Assembly: GCF_003601925.1 (NCBI RefSeq)
Contig: NZ_QZWH01000012.1
Location: 53,162-117,161, forward strand
Source: Buttiauxella izardii
GTDB taxonomy: Bacteria > Pseudomonadota > Gammaproteobacteria > Enterobacterales > Enterobacteriaceae
Length of the DNA stretch: 64,000 nucleotides
Direction: 5' to 3'
In this document: piece by piece, positions 54,063 through 63,502 of the stretch
Layout: every line of letters begins with the position of its first letter
How positions within the stretch are numbered: the first letter of the stretch is position 1
The notes under the pieces: generated by a model
Seen by the model: only the letters and a program-made list of their open reading frames with translations
Databases searched by the model: none
What the model was told of the DNA's origin: nothing
Program-made: the position numbers and the translations under genes

Positions 54063-54646
54063 TTTTTACGCACCAGCATCGTTGCAAAGCGTAATTTAAT
54101 CCGATTCCCTTGTGCGTCGGTTTTATGCAATTCGCCGACGTCTTCATTGTATTTAATTAATTCCCATTCCGCGTAGTAATCACGTAATTCGCCTGTTTTA
54201 AAAGCAAACGGGAAACCGACATTACAAGGAAAATCTTCGGTATCCATCGCGGCGACAATTAAATTATAAGCCCCCGCTTTGGTGCAACGCTGCATATTTT
54301 CAATAAGGCCGGGGATGGTATTACGCTCAAGAAACATCATCACCACGGTTGAAAGAATAAAATCATATTCACCATCGAATTTTAATGCGTTCAAGTCCAC
54401 ATTATCAGTGGTGATATTTTTCAGCCCTTCCGCTTCAATGATTTTATTCAGATTGCTGATACTCATTGGGTTTTTATCCCAGGCGGTAACATCGAACCCT
54501 TTCTGATTCAGATACAAACTGTTGCGCCCGCTCCCACAGCCCAGATCCAGCGTTTTACCCGGCGAGACGATCGTTGCTGCATTTAGCACATCAGAATGGG
54601 TACGCGTTAAGCCGTATTTCTCGGTGTAATAATTTTCAGAAAGCAT
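54059..54646 (-). CDS. tehB: Tellurite methyltransferase TehB
   Basis: A 195-residue SAM methyltransferase: SAM motif [29 protein letters not shown] near 33-61, [29 protein letters not shown] later; [15 protein letters not shown] at the start is typical of TehB. With TehA it gives tellurite resistance when overexpressed in E. coli. It follows tehA by 1 nt. Confidence 0.94.
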   Translation of the reverse strand: MLSENYYTEKYGLTRTHSDVLNAATIVSPGKTLDLGCGSGRNSLYLNQKGFDVTAWDKNPMSISNLNKIIEAEGLKNITTDNVDLNALKFDGEYDFILSTVVMMFLERNTIPGLIENMQRCTKAGAYNLIVAAMDTEDFPCNVGFPFAFKTGELRDYYAEWELIKYNEDVGELHKTDAQGNRIKLRFATMLVRKN

Positions 54647-54647
54647 T

Positions 54648-55637
54648 TTAATTTATCCTTTTTGCAGGCCGTTCAACTCGCAACAGCAATTTCCCCTGAT
54701 AAAGCAGGATAACCGTGCGCAGCAGTAGCAGGCCAATAATGAAATTAGTGAAGATAAACAGCGGCACCGCGAGTGCGGTAAAAAGCCCGTCATTACTGGC
54801 ATGGCTAAGGTGCAGCGCTGTGCCAGCAAGGGCTGAAATACCAAATGAGAAACTCCAGAACGAAGCATTAAACGGCTGCTTCAAATACCAGGGCATCAGG
54901 CGGAGCATAAACAACAATTGCAGTAGACCGTAACCGAACAGCATTTTGGCAAAGAAATCAGGCTGGCCGTCGTTGACACTCAGATAAGCGTTACAGGCGA
55001 CCAGGGCGGGTGCCAGCTGAATCCCAAGCGCTGTGCGAGCTGGCGGCGGGAGTTCCCCGGCGCTGCGTAAACGATGCAAAATAGCGGGTTCCAGGCTTAA
55101 CCATGAAAACACGCCCGCGCCGAAAAACAGAATCCCCAAGTCGTGATATCCCAACGCCCCGCAGGCCATCGCGCTGATAAAGTTATTGGCAACGGTCGGC
55201 AAATATAATCCGGGTGTGGTGTCAGTATGCGGGTGGCTGCCACGCCATAAACCGGCACTCTGCCAGGCGGCATAAGCCAGTTGCACCACCGCGCCGAAGG
55301 CAAACAACCCCACCGCTAACGGGCGAATATAAGGTGCGATAGCAATTGAAACCAGCAAGGTGGTTGCCGGAAACAGGCTGATAAAACTGCCCTTTTGTGG
55401 ATGACGGATTTCGTCGAGAATCGTTTGTGGATATTTCACCAGCCGCACCACAAATGCCAGCGCCAACGCCAGCCAGATGGCGATCGCCAGGCTTTCAAAT
55501 GCCTCGCCAATCCGGGGGGAAACCGACCAAATCGTGGCAGCATAACGCCACGCAAACCCCATCCCAATGGTCCCAAGCACCATCCCAAAATAACCAGCCG
55601 GGAGATTGAGCATGGTGCGTGTTACTGATTTATTCAT
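54648..55637 (-). CDS. tehA: TehA dicarboxylate/anion channel-family protein
   Basis: A 329-residue inner-membrane protein with ten helices of the TehA/SLAC1 anion-channel family ([24 protein letters not shown] opening; helix-rich throughout). Paired with tehB as in E. coli. Divergent from ydcK. Confidence 0.93.
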   Translation of the reverse strand: MNKSVTRTMLNLPAGYFGMVLGTIGMGFAWRYAATIWSVSPRIGEAFESLAIAIWLALALAFVVRLVKYPQTILDEIRHPQKGSFISLFPATTLLVSIAIAPYIRPLAVGLFAFGAVVQLAYAAWQSAGLWRGSHPHTDTTPGLYLPTVANNFISAMACGALGYHDLGILFFGAGVFSWLSLEPAILHRLRSAGELPPPARTALGIQLAPALVACNAYLSVNDGQPDFFAKMLFGYGLLQLLFMLRLMPWYLKQPFNASFWSFSFGISALAGTALHLSHASNDGLFTALAVPLFIFTNFIIGLLLLRTVILLYQGKLLLRVERPAKRIN

Positions 55638-55749
55638 TTCGTTTAAATTATAAAATGTATTTTAGATGCATTTTATGCGAATGCGCCGCAGAACGCCATA
55701 TGGGGATTAATCTGCTACGGTTTAAAAGGGAACTCTCTGGGATAAAGCG

Positions 55750-56679
55750 ATGAACAAGTATCAATTAACCGGCGACTCGCGGCTGCACGACTATCTGGTC
55801 GACGGCAAAAAACAGCAGGTCAAACTGTGGCAAGTGGTCGCGCTTTACGATTTCAGTGATGTTAAAACCGGGCAACTCGGTGGCTGGATTGAATGCGAAG
55901 ACAACCTCAGTCAGCACGGAAACTGCTGGATTTATGGCGGCGAAAGCGTGGTTTACGGCGGTTCAAGCGTTAATGATGACGCACAAATTCATGGGGAATC
56001 CACCCTTTGCCACCAGGCGCACGTCAGTGGGCAAAGTGTCGTGAAGGAATCTTTAATCAGCGGCGAATGCCGAATTTACGATGCTGCTCGCATTCTTAAT
56101 GGCAGCCAGGTGATCGCCGTTCGTGGGCTAACCGCCGACAACGATAAACTGCTGCAAATTTATGGCAACGCCACGGTAAATGCCTCACGCGTGGTTCATC
56201 AGGCTCAGATATTTGGCAACGCCGTGGTGAATAACGCCTTTATTGAGCACCGCGCTGAAGTCTTCGGCCAGGCGATTCTGGAGGGCAACGACGAAAACAA
56301 TATCTGGGTTTGCGACTGCGCTCGCGTGTTTGATAACGCACGAATTATTGCCGGACGCGGTGACGACCAAATCCCCACCATTCGTTATTCTTCTCAGGTT
56401 TACGGCAACGCGCTTATTGAAGGCGACTGCGTCCTCAAACACCAGGTGCATATTTTCGATGACGCCACGCTTATCGGCGGCCCTATTCAGCTCGATAACC
56501 AGGTACAAATTTACGGCCAGGCGCGAGTCACCGGGAACGTTCTGATAGAGAATAATGTGCAGATTTACGATAAAGCCGCGGTCGACGGCCTGGATGGCGA
56601 GCTGATTCATATTCGCGGCATTAAAGATATTAATGGCGAACAGCGTGTTACGCGCTCGCCGTTTTATGGGGTGTTTTAA
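55750..56679 (+). CDS. ydcK: YdcK-like left-handed beta-helix protein
   Basis: 309 residues mostly of hexapeptide-like repeats (GNCWIYGGESVVYGGSSVNDDAQIHGESTLCHQAHVSGQSVVKESLISG; VQIYGQARVTGNVLIENNVQIYDKAAV), typical of a left-handed beta-helix or pentapeptide-type solenoid. N-terminal opening MNKYQLTGDSRLHDY is shared with E. coli YdcK. Function unknown. Overlaps rimL by 4 nt, tail to tail. Confidence 0.92.
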   Translation: MNKYQLTGDSRLHDYLVDGKKQQVKLWQVVALYDFSDVKTGQLGGWIECEDNLSQHGNCWIYGGESVVYGGSSVNDDAQIHGESTLCHQAHVSGQSVVKESLISGECRIYDAARILNGSQVIAVRGLTADNDKLLQIYGNATVNASRVVHQAQIFGNAVVNNAFIEHRAEVFGQAILEGNDENNIWVCDCARVFDNARIIAGRGDDQIPTIRYSSQVYGNALIEGDCVLKHQVHIFDDATLIGGPIQLDNQVQIYGQARVTGNVLIENNVQIYDKAAVDGLDGELIHIRGIKDINGEQRVTRSPFYGVF

Positions 56680-57236
56680 AGCTTTTCGATTATTCGCCCA
56701 TAAATATTCTGATCGTGAAACTCGCCGTTAAGATATTCGGCTTGTTTCAAACGCCCCTCAAGTGCAAAGCCATTGCGTTGCGCCACACGATTGCTGGCGG
56801 TGTTGCTCACAATGCATTTGATAACAAAACGGCGCACCAGGCCTTCATTTGCATATTTCTGCATCACCGCGTCTAAGGCGCGGGAAATCACACCTTGCCC
56901 AAGAACATTCTCATCGAGCCAATAACCGATGTACGCCGTTTTGTTGGTTGGCTCAATTTGGTTAAACGAAACCACGCCGATCATATTTCCATTGAGCCTA
57001 ATCAGAAACATTTTGGCGAAACCGCGATGATGCAGAATGTAATTTCCCTGGGCCATTTTGCGTGAATCTTCTACAGAGATGACATATTGCGGCCAATCCA
57101 TCGCCGTTTGTAGCCAGGCTTTATTCTTTTGCACCAGCGCAAAAATTTCATCAGCGTGACTTTCATGAATGGAATGCAGCGCAATATTCTCATCCACTGT
57201 AATCACATCATCCGGCCAGTTATCTGAATCCCGCAC
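56676..57236 (-). CDS. rimL: Ribosomal-protein L7/L12 serine N-acetyltransferase RimL
   Basis: A 186-residue GNAT enzyme that converts L12 to L7 by N-terminal acetylation. It matches E. coli RimL along its length: KNKAWLQTAMDWPQYVISVEDSRKMAQGN, FAKMFLIRLNGNMIGVVSFNQIEPTNKTAYIGYWLDENVLGQGVIS, RFVIKCIVSNTASNRVAQRNGF. The start is GTG at 57236 with GGAG about 8 nt upstream; an ATG 4 nt earlier is out of frame and opens only a six-codon frame. Confidence 0.94.
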   Translation of the reverse strand: MRDSDNWPDDVITVDENIALHSIHESHADEIFALVQKNKAWLQTAMDWPQYVISVEDSRKMAQGNYILHHRGFAKMFLIRLNGNMIGVVSFNQIEPTNKTAYIGYWLDENVLGQGVISRALDAVMQKYANEGLVRRFVIKCIVSNTASNRVAQRNGFALEGRLKQAEYLNGEFHDQNIYGRIIEKL

Positions 57237-57409
57237 CCATCGTCTCCTTCATTAATCATGTTCTGTGGAAAATAATGGTGCAGAAATCCACGCTGCACCA
57301 GCGGCGATCCCCACCATTGCCCAATTGTATGTAACTTTACAGCACTCACGCGGCTTTAAGGCCTGGTATAGATATTGCTTAACATCTTTGTAACCCAAAG
57401 GAGACTGAG

Positions 57410-58567
57410 ATGAAAGCGATCATAATTGGCGGCGGCATTGGCGGACTTTCGGCAGCAATTGCCCTGAAAAGATGTGGCATTGCCACGGAAGTCTATGAAG
57501 CGGTGAAAGAAATCAAACCCGTCGGTGCGGCGATTTCAATTTGGCCCAATGGCGTGAAATGCCTGAACTGGCTTGGCATGAAAGAGCCACTCCAAAAATT
57601 GGGCGGGCCGATGGAATTTATGGCCTACAAGGAATTTGTCCACGGCCAAACCTTGACGCGTTTTAGTCTCGATCCTTTAATCAAAAGTGTTGGCGAGCGC
57701 CCTTACCCGGTGGCGCGGGCAGAACTGCAAGACATGTTGATTTATACTTATGGCCGCGCAGATATCCAGTTTGGCAAACGCGTGGCGCGTATTGAAGAGT
57801 TCGATGGCGGCGTGCGGGCCTGGTTTGAAGATGGTCATGTCGCCGAGGGTGACGTATTAATTGCCGCCGACGGCACCCACTCGGTGATCCGCCCTTATGT
57901 ATTAGGCCACCAGACCGAGCGCCGTTATGCCGGTTACGTTAACTGGAATGGACTGGTGGAAATTGACGAATCTATTGCCCCAGCGAATCAATGGACGACA
58001 TTCGTGGGTGAAGGAAAACGCGTTTCGTTAATGCCCGTTTCCGGGAATCGCTTTTACTTCTTCTTTGATGTGCCGCTGGAGAAAGGTTTGCCAGAAGACC
58101 GCACCACGGTGAAGGTGGATTTAACCCGTTATTTCGCTGGCTGGGCAGATCCCGTACAAAAACTGATTTCTACAATTAACCCGGAAACCACAAATCGCAT
58201 AGAAATTCATGATATCGAACCATTTATGCAACTGGTTCGCGGGCGTGTTGCACTGCTGGGTGATTCAGGTCACAGCACCACGCCAGATATCGGCCAGGGT
58301 GGATGCGCCGCCATGGAAGATGCCGTTGTGCTAGCGATGGCATTGCAAACTAACTCACTAGGGGTTGAAGATGCGTTGTTACGCTACCAGGAAAAACGCG
58401 CTTATCGCGTTAAAGATCTGGTACTTAAAGCGCGTAAACGCTGCGATGTGACCCACGGCAAGGATATGAACATCACCCATAGCTGGTATGAAGAATTGAA
58501 AAGCGAAACCGGCGAGCGCGTGCTTTCCGGGATGTGTGAAACCATTCTCGGCGGGCCGTTGGAATAG
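57410..58567 (+). CDS. hpxO: FAD-dependent urate hydroxylase HpxO
   Basis: A 385-residue flavoprotein monooxygenase. FAD motif GGGIGGLSAAIAL at 6-18, DG motif GDVLIAADGTHSVIRP near 148-163, GDSGHSTTPDIGQGGCAAMEDA near 282-303. It is closely similar to Klebsiella HpxO, which converts urate to 5-hydroxyisourate in the hypoxanthine pathway (KEIKPVGAAISIWPNGVKC, YAGYVNWNGLVEIDE, LVLKARKRCDVTHGKDM are shared). No other purine-degradation gene is present here. GGAGACTGAG precedes the ATG. In E. coli this position, between rimL and opgD, holds ydcH. Confidence 0.88.
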   Translation: MKAIIIGGGIGGLSAAIALKRCGIATEVYEAVKEIKPVGAAISIWPNGVKCLNWLGMKEPLQKLGGPMEFMAYKEFVHGQTLTRFSLDPLIKSVGERPYPVARAELQDMLIYTYGRADIQFGKRVARIEEFDGGVRAWFEDGHVAEGDVLIAADGTHSVIRPYVLGHQTERRYAGYVNWNGLVEIDESIAPANQWTTFVGEGKRVSLMPVSGNRFYFFFDVPLEKGLPEDRTTVKVDLTRYFAGWADPVQKLISTINPETTNRIEIHDIEPFMQLVRGRVALLGDSGHSTTPDIGQGGCAAMEDAVVLAMALQTNSLGVEDALLRYQEKRAYRVKDLVLKARKRCDVTHGKDMNITHSWYEELKSETGERVLSGMCETILGGPLE

Positions 58568-58583
58568 ATTTTGGTTCTGGTCG

Positions 58584-58616
58584 TGTCGGATGACGCTGCG
58601 CTTATCCGACCTACAA
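58584..58616. repeat. REP element after hpxO
   Basis: TGTCGGATGACGCTGCGCTT...CCGACCTACAA; same family as the REP units at 18257-18339 and 45427-45461. A partial second unit (AATAAGCGTCATCCACC) follows at 58647-58662. Confidence 0.88.
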
Positions 58617-58662
58617 AACCCGACACACAAAACTGACGTCCGAAGAATAAGCGTCATCCACC

Positions 58663-58694
58663 ATAAAAAAAGCCCCGCATTTTTTACGGGGCTT
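58663..58694 (-). terminator. Terminator of opgD
   Basis: AAGCCCCG (58670-58677) pairs with CGGGGCTT (58687-58694) with an AT-rich loop; in the minus direction a T-run follows. 6 bp from the opgD stop. Confidence 0.9.
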
Positions 58695-58700
58695 CATCAG

Positions 58701-60356
58701 TTATTTCATAATCCGGTCATCAACGTATTTACGTTTATCCGGCGCTGGCGGGAAGTAGTGATACAGCCAGGTTTCACTGATGGCATCGCCCTGGCAGCGC
58801 AGGAACATGCGCATATCCACCGGGGCCGTTGAGTCGTCCGTTGGATACCAGTCGAACAGAATCCGGTAGCCGTCGAATGGCTCCACGTACAGAATTTCAA
58901 TTTGACGGGCTTCGCCGTTAGACAGCGTAATCACCGGCTCGATACCTTTCGGTGCCGCGGCTTTCAAATCTCCGCCGATGAAATCAATCGCGAAACGGCG
59001 CGACCATTTTTCCGGGAAGTGTTCACCTGGCGCCCAGCCTTCCGGGAAGCTGCCCATACCGGTGCGTGTCGCGTAAACACGTGCCAGCGGCGACTGGATT
59101 GGCGGCAAACCGCTCCAGTAGAGTCGGTATTTAAACTCCAGCTCGTCACCGGCTTTGACCGGTTTTTCTGGCTGCCAGAAGCAGACGATGTTATCGAGCG
59201 TCTCACCCGTGGTTGGGATTTCCATCAGGCCGATGGCGCCCTTGCCCCACTTGTTCAGCGGCTCAACCCACAGGCTTGGGCGTTTGTTATACCAACCCAT
59301 AATGTCCTGATAATTGGCAAACTCGTGGTCGAGTTGCAGCAAACCGAAGCCTTTCGGGTTGTTATCGAGATAAGCGTTGAACTGCAATTTCTGCGGATTG
59401 TTCAGCGGGCGCGTCACCCACTCGCCGTTGCCACGCCACATCGCCAGGCGATCGGAGTCGTGAATTTGTGGGTGAATGGTGTCGCACATGCGGCGTTCGT
59501 TGGTGCCACAGGCGAACATACTGGTCATCGGCGCGATGCCCAATTGCTTGATATCTTCGCGGGCATACAGGTGATTATCGACATCCATCACCACGCGTTC
59601 GGCTTCGCAATTGATGGTGAATTTGTACGCCCCGGTGACGCTTGCGCTGTCGAGCAGTGCGTAAACCACAAATTTGGTGTCGCCCGCTTTCGCGGTTTCA
59701 AACCAGAACGAAGTGAAGTCCGGGAACTCTTCAAGCTGATCGGTATAAGTGTTCACCGCCAGCCCGCGTGCAGACAGGCCATATTGATAAGTGCTATCGA
59801 CCGCACGGAAGTAGCTCGCGCCGAGGAATGAAACCACGTCGCGACGCGCCAGTTCTGGCGCTTTGAAGGCTTTAAAACCCGCAAATCCAAGATCGATCTG
59901 GCCTTCGAGTTGTTTGGTGTCTACGCCCGCATCGTTATAGTTGAAAAGCTCAGGGCGGAAGTGAATCTCACGCGCCTGATGGGATGCCGGGTCAACAGAG
60001 AACATGCGCACACGGCGGCGGAACCCCATGCCAACGTGGAAAAACTGCACGTCGAGCTGGCGGTTTTCGATGTTGTTCCACAACGAATGCTCGGCGTCAT
60101 ACTGAATCGCGTTATAAGCCTGCGGCGTTAAGTTCGCCAGCGTATCAGGCAACGGGCGCGGTTTGCCGACCCAGGGTTTCTTCGACAGGTCATGAGCCAT
60201 TGACTGAAGCACGGAGAAATCGAATTCAGTGGTGCGACCATCGGCAATTTCGGACTCGCTCGCATAAGCGGCACGGGAGAACAGCGTGGCAATTGAAGTG
60301 GTGCCGCTGACTGCGGCGAGAGCCATTGAGGCTTTGATAAAACGTCTACGGTTCAT
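58701..60356 (-). CDS. opgD: Osmoregulated periplasmic glucan protein OpgD
   Basis: 551 residues, exactly the E. coli OpgD (MdoD) length. A twin-arginine signal ([31 protein letters not shown]) exports it to the periplasm. OpgD controls the backbone of osmoregulated periplasmic glucans. Landmarks: [26 protein letters not shown] block, [94 protein letters not shown]. The ATG at 60356 is chosen to match E. coli; another ATG lies seven codons upstream. Confidence 0.96.
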   Translation of the reverse strand: MNRRRFIKASMALAAVSGTTSIATLFSRAAYASESEIADGRTTEFDFSVLQSMAHDLSKKPWVGKPRPLPDTLANLTPQAYNAIQYDAEHSLWNNIENRQLDVQFFHVGMGFRRRVRMFSVDPASHQAREIHFRPELFNYNDAGVDTKQLEGQIDLGFAGFKAFKAPELARRDVVSFLGASYFRAVDSTYQYGLSARGLAVNTYTDQLEEFPDFTSFWFETAKAGDTKFVVYALLDSASVTGAYKFTINCEAERVVMDVDNHLYAREDIKQLGIAPMTSMFACGTNERRMCDTIHPQIHDSDRLAMWRGNGEWVTRPLNNPQKLQFNAYLDNNPKGFGLLQLDHEFANYQDIMGWYNKRPSLWVEPLNKWGKGAIGLMEIPTTGETLDNIVCFWQPEKPVKAGDELEFKYRLYWSGLPPIQSPLARVYATRTGMGSFPEGWAPGEHFPEKWSRRFAIDFIGGDLKAAAPKGIEPVITLSNGEARQIEILYVEPFDGYRILFDWYPTDDSTAPVDMRMFLRCQGDAISETWLYHYFPPAPDKRKYVDDRIMK

Positions 60357-60521
60357 GCCTGAAAGATTGTCCTTCATGTCGATGTGTTTCGCTCCGCGCG
60401 GGGCAGAACAACGGCAAAATCTAGACCGCACACTCTAGACAAAAATCACGACAAATCCAATCACCTACACAGAGCTTTACGCGCCGGGAAGCATTATTTT
60501 CATGTACATGGGAATACGATG

Positions 60522-60549
60522 AAAAAACGGCCCACAAAGTGGACCGTTT
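60522..60549 (-). terminator. Terminator of the binding-protein gene
   Basis: AAACGG-C-CCAC-AAA-GTGG-A-CCGTTT; in the minus direction it ends in a T-run. It lies 15 bp after the stop of the binding-protein gene. Confidence 0.85.
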
Positions 60550-60563
60550 GTCGGACAAAAAAC

Positions 60564-61340
60564 TTACTTCACCGCGACATCAATACCAGGGAAATACTTC
60601 TTCGCAAGTGTGGTGATCGTGCCGTCGGCCCGCACTTTGTCGATAGCCGCATCCAGCTGTTTCTTGGTTTCTGCATCGCCTTTACGCAGGCCATAACCGA
60701 TACCGCTGCCCAGAATTGTGTCATCGCTGACAGGTTTGCCCACAAAGCCAAAACCTTTGCCCTGCGGCTTGCTCAGGAAGCCCGCCTGGCCTGCTGCGGA
60801 CATCACCAGCGAGGCGTCAATACGCCCGTTGAGCAAATCACCCCACGCCATATTCTGGTCTTTATAAGAAACGACCGTCACACCGTGTTTTTCCCAATGC
60901 TCTTTCGCATAGGTTTCCTGAATGGAGCCTTGCAGAACGCCGATGGTTTTACCTTTCAGGCCTTCCGCTGTCGGCTCCATGCCGCTGTCCGACTTGCCCA
61001 CCAGCTGCGAAGGAATACGGTAGATTGGCTGGGTGAAATCGACACTTTTACGACGCTGTTCGGTGATGTTCATTGCCGAGTTAATCGCATCAAACTTCTT
61101 CGCCACAAGCCCTGGGATCAACGCATCAAACGACGTCTCAACCCATGAGCATTTCAGGTTTGCCGCTTTGCAGATAGCGTTACCCAAATCGATATCAAAA
61201 CCTTCCAGTTCGCCCGCTGAGTTACGGCTCTCAAACGGCGGATATTCTGCTTCCACGCCATAGCGCAATTCGGTTGCCGCAAAGGTAGAAAAAGAAGCAC
61301 ACAACCCAACTAACAAACTTAATGCATAAACTTTTTTCAT
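60564..61340 (-). CDS. Periplasmic polar-amino-acid binding protein without cognate permease
   Basis: 258 residues of SBP family 3 (HisJ/ArgT/ArtJ type). Signal peptide MKKVYALSLLVGLCASFSTFA; mature part LRYGVEAEYPPFESRNSAGELEGFDIDLGNAICKAANLKCSWVET, FDAINSAMNITEQRRKSVDFTQPIY, and LKGKTIGVLQGS. The pattern suggests a basic or polar amino-acid ligand. No permease or ATPase gene is adjacent, so it may use the histidine/arginine transporter. It follows an aminotransferase gene by 12 bp, in the same operon. Confidence 0.9.
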   Translation of the reverse strand: MKKVYALSLLVGLCASFSTFAATELRYGVEAEYPPFESRNSAGELEGFDIDLGNAICKAANLKCSWVETSFDALIPGLVAKKFDAINSAMNITEQRRKSVDFTQPIYRIPSQLVGKSDSGMEPTAEGLKGKTIGVLQGSIQETYAKEHWEKHGVTVVSYKDQNMAWGDLLNGRIDASLVMSAAGQAGFLSKPQGKGFGFVGKPVSDDTILGSGIGYGLRKGDAETKKQLDAAIDKVRADGTITTLAKKYFPGIDVAVK

Positions 61341-61352
61341 TATGACCTCTTA

Positions 61353-62522
61353 TCAGCGTGGCTTAACCTGGCAAAGTGCCTGCGCACCCGCACGTAACGT
61401 AGCTTCATCTTTCGCAAATGACAAACGAATCAACTTATTGTCTGTCCCATCGGTATAAAACGCGGAGAGCGGAATGGTCGCCACGCCGTATTGCGTAATT
61501 AAACGCTTCACCATTTCACTGTCAGATTCATCACTGAAATGATCGAACTTCGCCAGCAGGAAGAATGAACCGGCGCTCGGCAACAGTTTGAACGGCGAAT
61601 CCACCAGCAACGACTGCATTAAATCGCGTTTGCGCTGGTAAAACGCCGCCAGCGATAAATAGGTGTCCGGGTTCGTCATGTATTCAGCAAATGCATATTG
61701 CATCGGCGTATCCGCAGAGAACATCAAAAACTGATGCACTTTGCAGATTTCGTTCATTAATTCCGCCGGAGCCAGGCAGTAACCCACGCGCCAGCCGGTA
61801 ACGTGAAAAGTTTTGCCGAATGACGAAACAATCACGCTGCGTTCGGCCAGCGCCGGATGCGTCGCCATGCCGTGATGACGCTCGCCATCAAAAACGATGT
61901 GCTCATAGACTTCATCGGACAGAATAATGATGTCGGTGTTACGCGTCAGTTCCGCCAGCATATCCAAATCTTGCGCACTGAATACCTGCCCGCTTGGGTT
62001 GTGCGGCGTGTTGACGATAATCATGCGGGTGCGCGGGGTAATGGCGGCACGCACTTCATCCCAGTTGACGGTGAAATCCGGCAGCGCCAGCTTCAAAGCC
62101 ACGGGAGTTGCGCCTTGCAGACGGACAATGGGCGCGTAGCTGTCAAAAGATGGCTCGAAGTAAATCACTTCATCGCCCGGATGCACCAGCCCGCTAATTG
62201 CCGAATACAGCCCTTCACTGGCGCTGGCGGTAATTAAAATTTCATCATCAACGTCGTAATTTGAGCCGTACAGCGTGGCGACCTTTTCCGCGATCAGGGT
62301 TTTTAACGGCCTGAATCCGGTCATCGATGCATATTGGTTATGGTTGTCCTGCATCGCTTTGCTGACACCGGCGATTAATTTCGGGTCTGGCGAAAAGTTT
62401 GGCGCGCCCTGTGAAAGATTAATGGCGTTATGTTGCGCCGAGAGTTGGCCGATAACGGTAAAAATGGTGGTTCCAACATCCGGTAATTTTGAACGAAATT
62501 GCACCGGGGTTTGCATAGTCAT
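61353..62522 (-). CDS. PLP aminotransferase (methionine aminotransferase YbdL family)
   Basis: 389 residues of fold-type I, class I/II aminotransferases. PLP lysine in VSSFGKTFHVTGWRVGYC near 240; NTPHNPSGQVF, DEVYEHIVFDGERH and LSQGAPNFSPDPKLI are typical. It is related to but not the same as E. coli YbdL. GGAG six nt before the ATG at 62522 gives the start. Operon with an amino-acid binding protein; divergent from a GcvA-like regulator. Substrate: methionine or a related amino acid by family, unproven. Confidence 0.88.
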   Translation of the reverse strand: MTMQTPVQFRSKLPDVGTTIFTVIGQLSAQHNAINLSQGAPNFSPDPKLIAGVSKAMQDNHNQYASMTGFRPLKTLIAEKVATLYGSNYDVDDEILITASASEGLYSAISGLVHPGDEVIYFEPSFDSYAPIVRLQGATPVALKLALPDFTVNWDEVRAAITPRTRMIIVNTPHNPSGQVFSAQDLDMLAELTRNTDIIILSDEVYEHIVFDGERHHGMATHPALAERSVIVSSFGKTFHVTGWRVGYCLAPAELMNEICKVHQFLMFSADTPMQYAFAEYMTNPDTYLSLAAFYQRKRDLMQSLLVDSPFKLLPSAGSFFLLAKFDHFSDESDSEMVKRLITQYGVATIPLSAFYTDGTDNKLIRLSFAKDEATLRAGAQALCQVKPR

Positions 62523-62644
62523 GGCCGCTCCTGTGAATGCGCGATTTGCATAACTATTCAATCTGTAACAGGTTGCTACCACAAACGAATTGTTGTCATA
62601 ATTGCCATGCAAAAAACTCATGGCTCAGCGGAGAGCAACCGAAT

Positions 62645-63502
62645 ATGCGGCGCAATTTTCCCCTTAATACTGTGGATGCTTTCCTGGTGACGGCGAAACA
62701 TTTGAATCTCACTCACGCAGCAAAAGAGCTTTGCCTGACACAAGGTGCGGTCAGCCGTAAAATTTCAACGCTTGAGGAATGGCTGGGGTTTTCGCTGTTT
62801 GACCGCCACGCCCGTGGCTTGCATCTCACCCCGCAAGGCAGCGCCCTGCTTCCCGAGTTACAGCAAGCCTTCGAGCATTTACTCAACGTGGCGAGCGATG
62901 CCGCGCACAAACCGAGTGTCATCCGCCTCAAAGCCCCGACCTGCGCCATGCGCTGGCTGGTGCCCAAACTGGTGCAGCTCGAAAGCGTGTCGCCGGATAT
63001 CCAGGTCGCGCTCACCACCACCGTTGAACACGGCGTGAATTTCAATAACGAACCCTTTGATGCGGCGATTATTTTTGGTAAACCTTCCGCGAATGGCACA
63101 TTGCTGTTTGAAGAAAGACTCACGCCGGTCATCAGCCAGCATTTGTTGCCGGATGGAGAAATAACGCCCGAAGATTTGAGCCGCTACACCTTTCTGCACC
63201 CTACACGCGACCGCACCGACTGGTCGTTATGGTTTGCGCAGAATGTCCCTAACCCGCCTGCTATGAATAAAAATCAACACTTCGACACCATGGACTTAGC
63301 CATCAGCGCGGCGATTCAGGGTTTTGGCATTGCGATTGCCGATGCCACACTGGTGGCGGAGGATTTGCACCGTGGACGGTTGGTACAGCCGTTCGCCGGG
63401 AGCGTGAAGACCGGAGCGTGTTATTGCCTGGCGTTGAAGCCCGGGGAGGATGGTCATGCGGGGCTGGAGGGGTTTAAGCGGGCGCTGTTGGCGGTTAGCT
63501 AG
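62645..63502 (+). CDS. GcvA-like LysR regulator
   Basis: A 285-residue LysR protein opening MRRNFPLNTVDAFLVTAKHLNLTHAAKELCLTQGAVSRKISTLEEWLGFSLFDRHARGLHLTPQG, then an effector domain with LKAPTCAMRWLVPKL and DTMDLAISAAIQGFGIAIADATLV, as in GcvA. The ATG at 62645 has GGAGAG about 9 nt upstream. It faces the aminotransferase/binding-protein operon, its likely target. Confidence 0.92.
   Translation: MRRNFPLNTVDAFLVTAKHLNLTHAAKELCLTQGAVSRKISTLEEWLGFSLFDRHARGLHLTPQGSALLPELQQAFEHLLNVASDAAHKPSVIRLKAPTCAMRWLVPKLVQLESVSPDIQVALTTTVEHGVNFNNEPFDAAIIFGKPSANGTLLFEERLTPVISQHLLPDGEITPEDLSRYTFLHPTRDRTDWSLWFAQNVPNPPAMNKNQHFDTMDLAISAAIQGFGIAIADATLVAEDLHRGRLVQPFAGSVKTGACYCLALKPGEDGHAGLEGFKRALLAVS

Noticed and set aside
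58902..59831. 309-codon frame antisense to opgD
   Set aside because: Entirely inside the clearly identified opgD gene; a byproduct of high-GC codon use.
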